DNA of 64,000 nucleotides, taken from assembly GCA_040954595.2 (NCBI GenBank), contig CM082588.2:11284001-11348000 (forward strand), in the 5' to 3' direction. How positions within the stretch are numbered: the stretch's first letter is position 1; the number at the start of each line of letters is the position of its first letter. Under the pieces are notes generated by a model. The model saw only the letters and a list, made by a program, of their open reading frames with translations, searched no databases and had not been told where the DNA came from. The position numbers and the translations under genes are program-made. Shown in pieces: positions 58,740 to 64,000 of this stretch. Source of the stretch: Balanoglossus misakiensis (Eukaryota; Hemichordata).

Positions 58740-60400
58740 AATTTGGCATTCACTGCTGATAATTAGGTTTCCATAGATACAAGCGGAATGCAATAGAAGA
58801 GGGATAACCATATACATGTATAGAAAAGGTAGGTTACCCCTTCCCCAATCATCCAAATACTACCACAGAGGGTGCTATACTATATGACCATCAACTGAGT
58901 ATCATTCAAATACTCTGTGCACAGTGGGTAAACACACATTTGGTTTTTTAGGAGACTTTCATCAGTTGTAGTAAAATACAACGTGACTACACTATATACA
59001 CCAATGAGAATGGCCATGTAATTCAGAGAGTGCTTGATATTAAAACTGTTTCATAGTTGTGGCCTTTACTGCTGATAATTAGTATACCATAGATACAAGC
59101 CCAATGCAACATGACAGGGATAAACATATGCAAAGACAAGATTAAACCCCACCTCCATAATCAAAATACTACCACAGAGGGCGCTATACTATATGACCAT
59201 CAACTGAGTATCATTCAAATACTCTGTGCACAGTGGGTAAAGACTTATTTGTTTTTTTAGGAGACTTTCATCAGTTGCAGTAAAATACAACGTGACTACA
59301 CTATATACACCAATGAGAATGGCCATGTAATTCAGAGAGTGCTTGATATTAAAACTGTTTCATAGTTGTGGCCTTTACTGCTGATAATTAGGTTACCATA
59401 GATACAAGCCCAATGCAACATGACAGGGATAAACATATGCAAAGACAAGATTAAACCCCACCTCCATAATCAAAATACTACCACAGAGGGCGCTATACTA
59501 TATGACCATCAACTGAGTATCATTCAAATACTCTGTGCACAGTGGGTAAAGACACATTTGGTTTTTTAGGAGACTTTCATCAGTTGTAATAAAATACAAC
59601 GTGACTACACTATATACACCAATGAGAATGGCCATGTAATTCAGAGAGTGCTTGATATTAAAACTGTTTCATAGTTGTGGCCTTTACTGCTGATAATTAG
59701 GTTACCATAGATACAAGCCCAATGCAACATGACAGGGATAAACATATGCAAAGACAAGATTTAACCCCACCTCCATAATCAAAATACTACCACAGAGGGC
59801 GCTATACTATATGACCATCAACTGAGTATCATTCAAATACTCTGTGCACAGTGGGTAAAGACACATTTGGTTTTTTAGGAGACTTTCATCAGTTGTAGTA
59901 AAATACAACGTGACTACACTATATACACCAATGAGAATGGCCATGTAATTCAGAGAGTGCTTGATATTAAAACTGTTTCATAGTTGTGGCCTTTACTGCT
60001 GATAATTAGGTTACCATAGATACAAGCCCAATGCAACATGACAGGGATAAACATATGCGAAGACAAGATTTAACCCAACCTCCATAATAAAAATACTACC
60101 ACAGAGGGCGCTATACTATATGACCATCAACTGAGTATCATTCAAATACTCTGTGCACAGTGGGTAAAGACACATTTGGTTTTTTAGGAGACTTTCACCA
60201 GTTGCAGTAAAATACAACGTGACTACACTATATGCACCAATGAGAATGGCCGTGTAATTCAGAGTGCTTGATATTAAAACTGTTTCAAAGCTGTGGCCTT
60301 TACTGCTGATAATTAGGTTACCATAGATACAAGTGGAATGGAACCGGACAGGGATAAACATACAAAGGCTAGGTTAACCCCCCCCCCAAATACTACCACA
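58740..60400 (+). repeat. 309 bp minisatellite, five to six units
   Basis: 'agatacaagc' recurs at 58775, 59091, 59400, 59709, 60018 and 60325, so most periods are exactly 309. Units are nearly identical in the middle ('cagagggcgctatactatat') and more diverged at both ends. Confidence 0.97.
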
Positions 60401-60404
60401 GAGG

Positions 60405-60820
60405 GCGCTATACTGATCATCAAGTCTGTACCATTGAAATCAATCTGTGCAGAGTGGGTAAATTAGGCATTTGGTTCTTCAGATTTTTATAAGTTGCATT
60501 AAAATGCTATGTGGCCCACTACAAGGACAAATAAGTCAAAAATGGCAAATTTGACGTTTACTTTGAGGTTGGCATGGGGCAAACGAGACAATACAAGAAC
60601 ACTGAAACTCAATTAGTGAAACACTAAAGTTGTACTTTATTTCTCTAACAAACTTAGAGAAAATTTACATGGCCATCTTTTTACTCAGAGACCTGATGTT
60701 GAATAGAAATGTGGTAGTGCAGGTCCACATGAGTGCCGTGTACTAGCCTCTCTCTCTGCAAATCCATCCACAACTTGCATGCAGATAGTGGGAGTCTGAT
60801 GTAAGCAACTACTGCAGTTA
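60405..60820. repeat. Mirror of 52500-52790 plus a rearranged direct piece
   Basis: 60405-60690 is the inverse of 52500-52790 ('aaacacactaaagttgtact' type text). 60705-60795 is a direct, internally deleted copy of 51770-51990. Confidence 0.7.
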
Positions 60821-61806
60821 CAGTCAGGACGTAAGTGGGATAATTAAACAGCAGGGGATCATGCAATGCAAACACTTGAACTGGCCAGTAACGTTTGAAT
60901 TGCTCATTTGCATACAGTTTTTCAACTTTTTTCACAACGAAAGTTAAGCAACTAGCAACCCATTTCTGACAATTATTTCACCCCAGGCACATTACTGGTA
61001 CTATGAGTGTACTACATGTGATTTTTCATGAAGTTTTATCGAGAAGAATTTCTTTACTTCCACTGACAAAATTGTGATCACGAAATTCAAAGTGACCTTG
61101 AAGTTACAAAAAAAAAATATCAGCCATACCCACACAAAAATTAACCCCCTCAGGTTTTAGAAACATTATTAAACTCCTCTATTCATAATTTTGACATGAA
61201 TATATCCATGCCGAGAGTCAAGGACCACAATTTACTGTGCCATAGGTCAGTCCTGAGAAGTCAGTCAGCGTGAATAGTGTATAGACTCCGTATGTAATAT
61301 GCTAATGAGAGATAACGACGCGTTGAAAAGGAAGCCATTACGTCATGGGTTAACATGCTTTGACCTACTTCAATGCATACACATATGGCAAACACGGCTG
61401 TACTCGTCGATGGCGAAGGCAATTTTTACACCGTCATTACTCCACAACGGAGCGGCTCACACTATTATAATTTCACGGTAACTTAGTTCAATATCTTCCT
61501 AACCTACCCAATTTTTTTCAAGACAAGAAATCTTTGCCGAGAGTCAAGGACCACAATTTAAACCAACATACCGAAACTGTCTTTCTCGGGAAAGCGTCGT
61601 TAAAACTTCACGAAAAATCATCCTATCATTGACTATGGTGTTTCATACACGTCTTAGAAAAATGGGTGCACTACGATCACTTGTAGTACCGAAAATCTCC
61701 GTTTGAAAATTTTTCGAACTGGCCGTAACTGCCACTCAGCGACTTTCACATTCAAATAGATCTCTTTGATCTCACCGCCGTAATTACCCCACTTACGTCC
61801 TGACTG
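60821..61806. mobile_element. 986 bp non-coding inverted-repeat element
   Basis: Terminal inverted repeats of 26 bp with one mismatch, beginning CAGTCAGGACGTAAGTGGG. TTA precedes the left end and follows the right end after one extra G, consistent with a TTA target duplication. A block 'ccgagagtcaaggaccacaa' occurs twice inside (61210, 61537). No transposase frame. Confidence 0.75.
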
Positions 61807-61859
61807 GTTAATACTTACAAAGTGTATTACCTCCAACACCCCATGGACGGTATCATGTC

Positions 61860-62060
61860 ATCACCAGTAGCTATAGGTTCTTTTAACACCTTGAGAGAAA
61901 AAAATGGATTGTTACTGATAGATTACAAAGCACTGACAATACAAGAGGGGGAGGGGTAAGGTTTGTTGAGAGCAGTTGTTTTTTGCTAAACATTAGTGAA
62001 AATATTATTGACATGTAGGATTTCAATTTTATGATGTAAGAGTATTTTATAATATCTCAC
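61860..62060. repeat. Direct copy of 52330-52510
   Basis: Shares 'ggttcttttaacacctt' and 'gacatgtaggatttcaattt' in the same orientation. Non-coding. Confidence 0.7.
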
Positions 62061-62232
62061 CGGGACTTCAGTTGTCGCTGTAGTATTTAACCCAAGTTTA
62101 ACTGTGCCACCCACGTCCATGCATGGCAAGGTTTTCTCTCCCAAAAGTTTCAGTTTGGTATCCCAGTTACCATCAGTTGCACTTACTCCACGCCTTCTAA
62201 GTTGAATGCGATTTACCATCACAGGATTCATA
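62061..62232 (-). CDS. Exon-like segment a, copy 2, intact
   Basis: 172 bases between 'gtctttgcaccacag' and 'CCCG|gtgaga'. Reads MNPVMVNRIQLRRRGVSATD, GNWDTKLKLLGEKTLPCMDV and GGTVKLGLNTTATTEVP. Phase 2 in, phase 0 out. No family recognised; the segment is basic and has no membrane helix. Its broken twin is at 51580-51751. Confidence 0.5.
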
Positions 62233-62349
62233 CTGTGGTGCAAAGACAATTAAAAACATCGATTGTAAATCATTTAGTAGTGATACCATTGTGACCAAAC
62301 CTTGTTTTAAAATACATGTAATCTGTACTCGAAACTATCATTTTTTTTC

Positions 62350-62687
62350 TTTCTAGAATATTAGAACGCGCTCAAAAAGAAAAATGCGACCTGTAAGCGA
62401 GTGCCGCGTTTCAATTGGCACTGACGATAAACACCGCCACTCGGAGATAAAATCAACGTTTTTTTTTATAATGCAAGTGAACGCATGGAGGCGGCCATAT
62501 TGAATTTAGGTTACATCCCAAGACATTCCGACTGGGCTTCAGGTGGATTCGGGAAAGGTCTCTAAAACATAATTGGTCATCCAATTTTGTATACTAAATT
62601 TCTAAAAATGTAGGACATGGGAGGTTAACATACCCACAAGGACTACAGGGCCCAGGCGTTTCGGGGTGCGATTGTTACGTACCTTAG
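62350..62687 (-). promoter_or_regulatory. Promoter-like segment P, copy 2 (inverted)
   Basis: Inverse of 51165-51460, including the YY1-like CATGGAGGCGGCCATATTG at 62484. Confidence 0.4.
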
Positions 62688-62945
62688 CTCCATCATCTGC
62701 AACCATGCAGCCAAGGCGTGGCAGTGAAATTGTGCCTCATTGAGGATACAGTCTAGATCCGGAATTCAGCCAACGGCAAACTGTTTAGCGTGCCTTGTAT
62801 GCAGCAGGATGGCAACGTTCTGGAACTTAAATTCTGGAAAGAAAATCCGAAATAGCTGAACAGATAACAGAAGAGAGAATACATACAGCTCCGCAACTTT
62901 TCCACTGGAAGATATAATACCATTTGCCTCTATGATAGAGCAAAG
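62688..62945 (+). pseudogene. Exon-like segment b, copy 2, broken
   Basis: Keeps acceptor ('gtaccttag') and donor (AAAG|gtatgt) but has at least three in-frame stops relative to copy 1, including TAG at 62853-62855 where copy 1 has TGG in NPKWLNR, and a TAA shortly after. Confidence 0.65.
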
Positions 62946-62954
62946 GTATGTTAT

Positions 62955-63260
62955 AATCGCACCCCGAAACTTATGGGCCTTTTTTTTGCCGTAGTCATTT
63001 CGGGTATCTTAACCTCCCATCTTCTACATTTTTAGAAATTTACTCTACAAAATTGAATGACCCATTACATTTTAAACACCTTTCCCGAATTCAACCGACG
63101 CCTAATCGGAAGGTCTTCGGATGTAATCCAATATGGCAGCCTCCATGCGATCACGTACATTGAAAATCCATTGATTTCATCGCCGATTACCGATGTTTAT
63201 CGTCAATACCGATTCAAACGCGGCACTCGTTTACAAGTCGCATTTATTTTTGATCGCGTT
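62955..63260 (+). promoter_or_regulatory. Promoter-like segment P, copy 3
   Basis: Direct copy of 51165-51460, lying about 140 bases upstream of the ATG of segment c. Contains CCAATATGGCAGCCTCCATG. Confidence 0.4.
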
Positions 63261-63398
63261 CCAATATTTTAAACAAACTAGATTACTGATAAAAATGCTC
63301 AAAATTTTTCCTCCAAATGCCACCTTTACGGATTCAGTCACACAACTTACAGACTACGCCAAACTTTTTTCCAGATCATACCTTGCGGGCGAAAAGCG

Positions 63399-63515
63399 AT
63401 GGATATACCTGAAAAATTGGTAACAGAATTTTATCATCCGCCACAAATAATGATATCAGAAGTCGAGATATCTCCACAGAAGAAGAGGGTGTGCGTTGTA
63501 GGAAAAGTCCATGAT
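63399..63515 (+). CDS. Candidate first coding exon c
   Basis: ATG 63399 (G at -3, G at +4) opens 39 codons to a consensus donor (CATGAT|gtgagt). Text: MDIPEKLVTEFYHPPQ, IMISEVEISPQKKRVCVVGK, V-H-D. The end (R-V-C-V-V-G-K-V-H-D) resembles the first strand of an OB-fold. The next exon is not identified; copy 1 lacks this segment. Confidence 0.4.
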
Positions 63516-64000
63516 GTGAGTACTGTCAAATGTTGCACAAATAGCCGTTAAACCTGAAATATAGATTGAAAGTGGATATTGTTTTACACAATTTTTGAAC
63601 ATTGAAGTAAAGTATTAGAATGATGGAATCCGATAAAAAAAGTGAGTTGGTAATTTCGGCATCCGACTTCGTTATTAAAAATGGAAAGGTTTGCGATTCG
63701 GTTCAAGTAGTATTTGCAAGTTTGAAAGGAAATATTTCATTGAAGTACAGTGGCAACTACTGCATTATTGAGAATCTTTGAAATGTTGATGAACGGAGAC
63801 TTATAATAGAATAAATAAAAACCTACCTTTAACGGTGTTAGGGTTACTACACCTGACAGACCGCTGGTCTGCGTCCGACCGATTCTGAGCTCCTAGCTCT
63901 TGTGGAGACATGCGGAGGTACAGCGGGTTAACGGTTAGGAAGTGTTGATGAAAGGAATGATTAATTACATAGGCCAATCAGGATCCTGGAGTTAGATATT
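63516..64000. repeat. End of the second inverted duplication
   Basis: 63560-63720 and 63810-63925 mirror 50700-50870 and 50490-50610. No gene is supported to the window end. Confidence 0.65.

Overview
The window is eukaryotic, animal nuclear DNA: AT-rich, intron-containing and very repeat-rich. Spliced exons have consensus GT/AG borders and phase-1 extracellular modules (pentraxin, HYR, sushi, GCC2/GCC3, EGF). The module set recalls SVEP1/polydom-type proteins, and together with the repeat landscape suggests a marine invertebrate, probably a deuterostome such as a hemichordate or amphioxus. The species cannot be fixed from the sequence.

Layout. 1-2818 is the 5' part of a Ty3/gypsy LTR retrotransposon on the minus strand (LTR, primer-binding site, gag with one frameshift, then an open gag-pol frame through protease and reverse transcriptase into RNase H). 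About 3-15.35 kb and 21.66-31.85 kb are two copies of a very large, internally quasi-palindromic repeat in inverted orientation. Each copy carries private insertions, and for two of these the other copy supplies the empty site (823 bp element at 5623-6445; 1493 bp element at 24881-26373). Between the arms, 15.35-21.65 kb is mostly unique. It holds a compact candidate gene for a 72-residue secreted protein (TATA box, three exons, poly(A) signals), an orphan decayed pentraxin exon, a cluster of CACGAG palindromes and a possible intronless 94-residue gene.

31.85-35.21 kb is a satellite of about 40 monomers in two length classes (86 and 82 bp) abutting the right arm. 35.2-41 kb has a decayed non-LTR reverse transcriptase fragment, a foldback MITE and long stretches without recognisable genes. 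41.1-49.6 kb, minus strand, holds the 3' exons of a type I membrane protein: pentraxin end, HYR, sushi, a domain with a furin-like site, four GCC2/GCC3-type modules, two EGF modules, one membrane helix and an 87-residue tail with an NPMY motif. One GCC2/GCC3 exon has an in-frame stop and several splice borders look broken, so the locus may be decaying or a module may be skipped. The 5' exons are not recognisable in the window.

50.5-64 kb is a second inverted duplication. Gene fragments here are open in one copy and broken in the other, a promoter-like segment occurs three times, tRNA-like sequences lie in mirror positions, and there are a 309 bp minisatellite and long ACAT/ATGT microsatellites. 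Most open reading frames in the window are chance or microsatellite frames and are not annotated.
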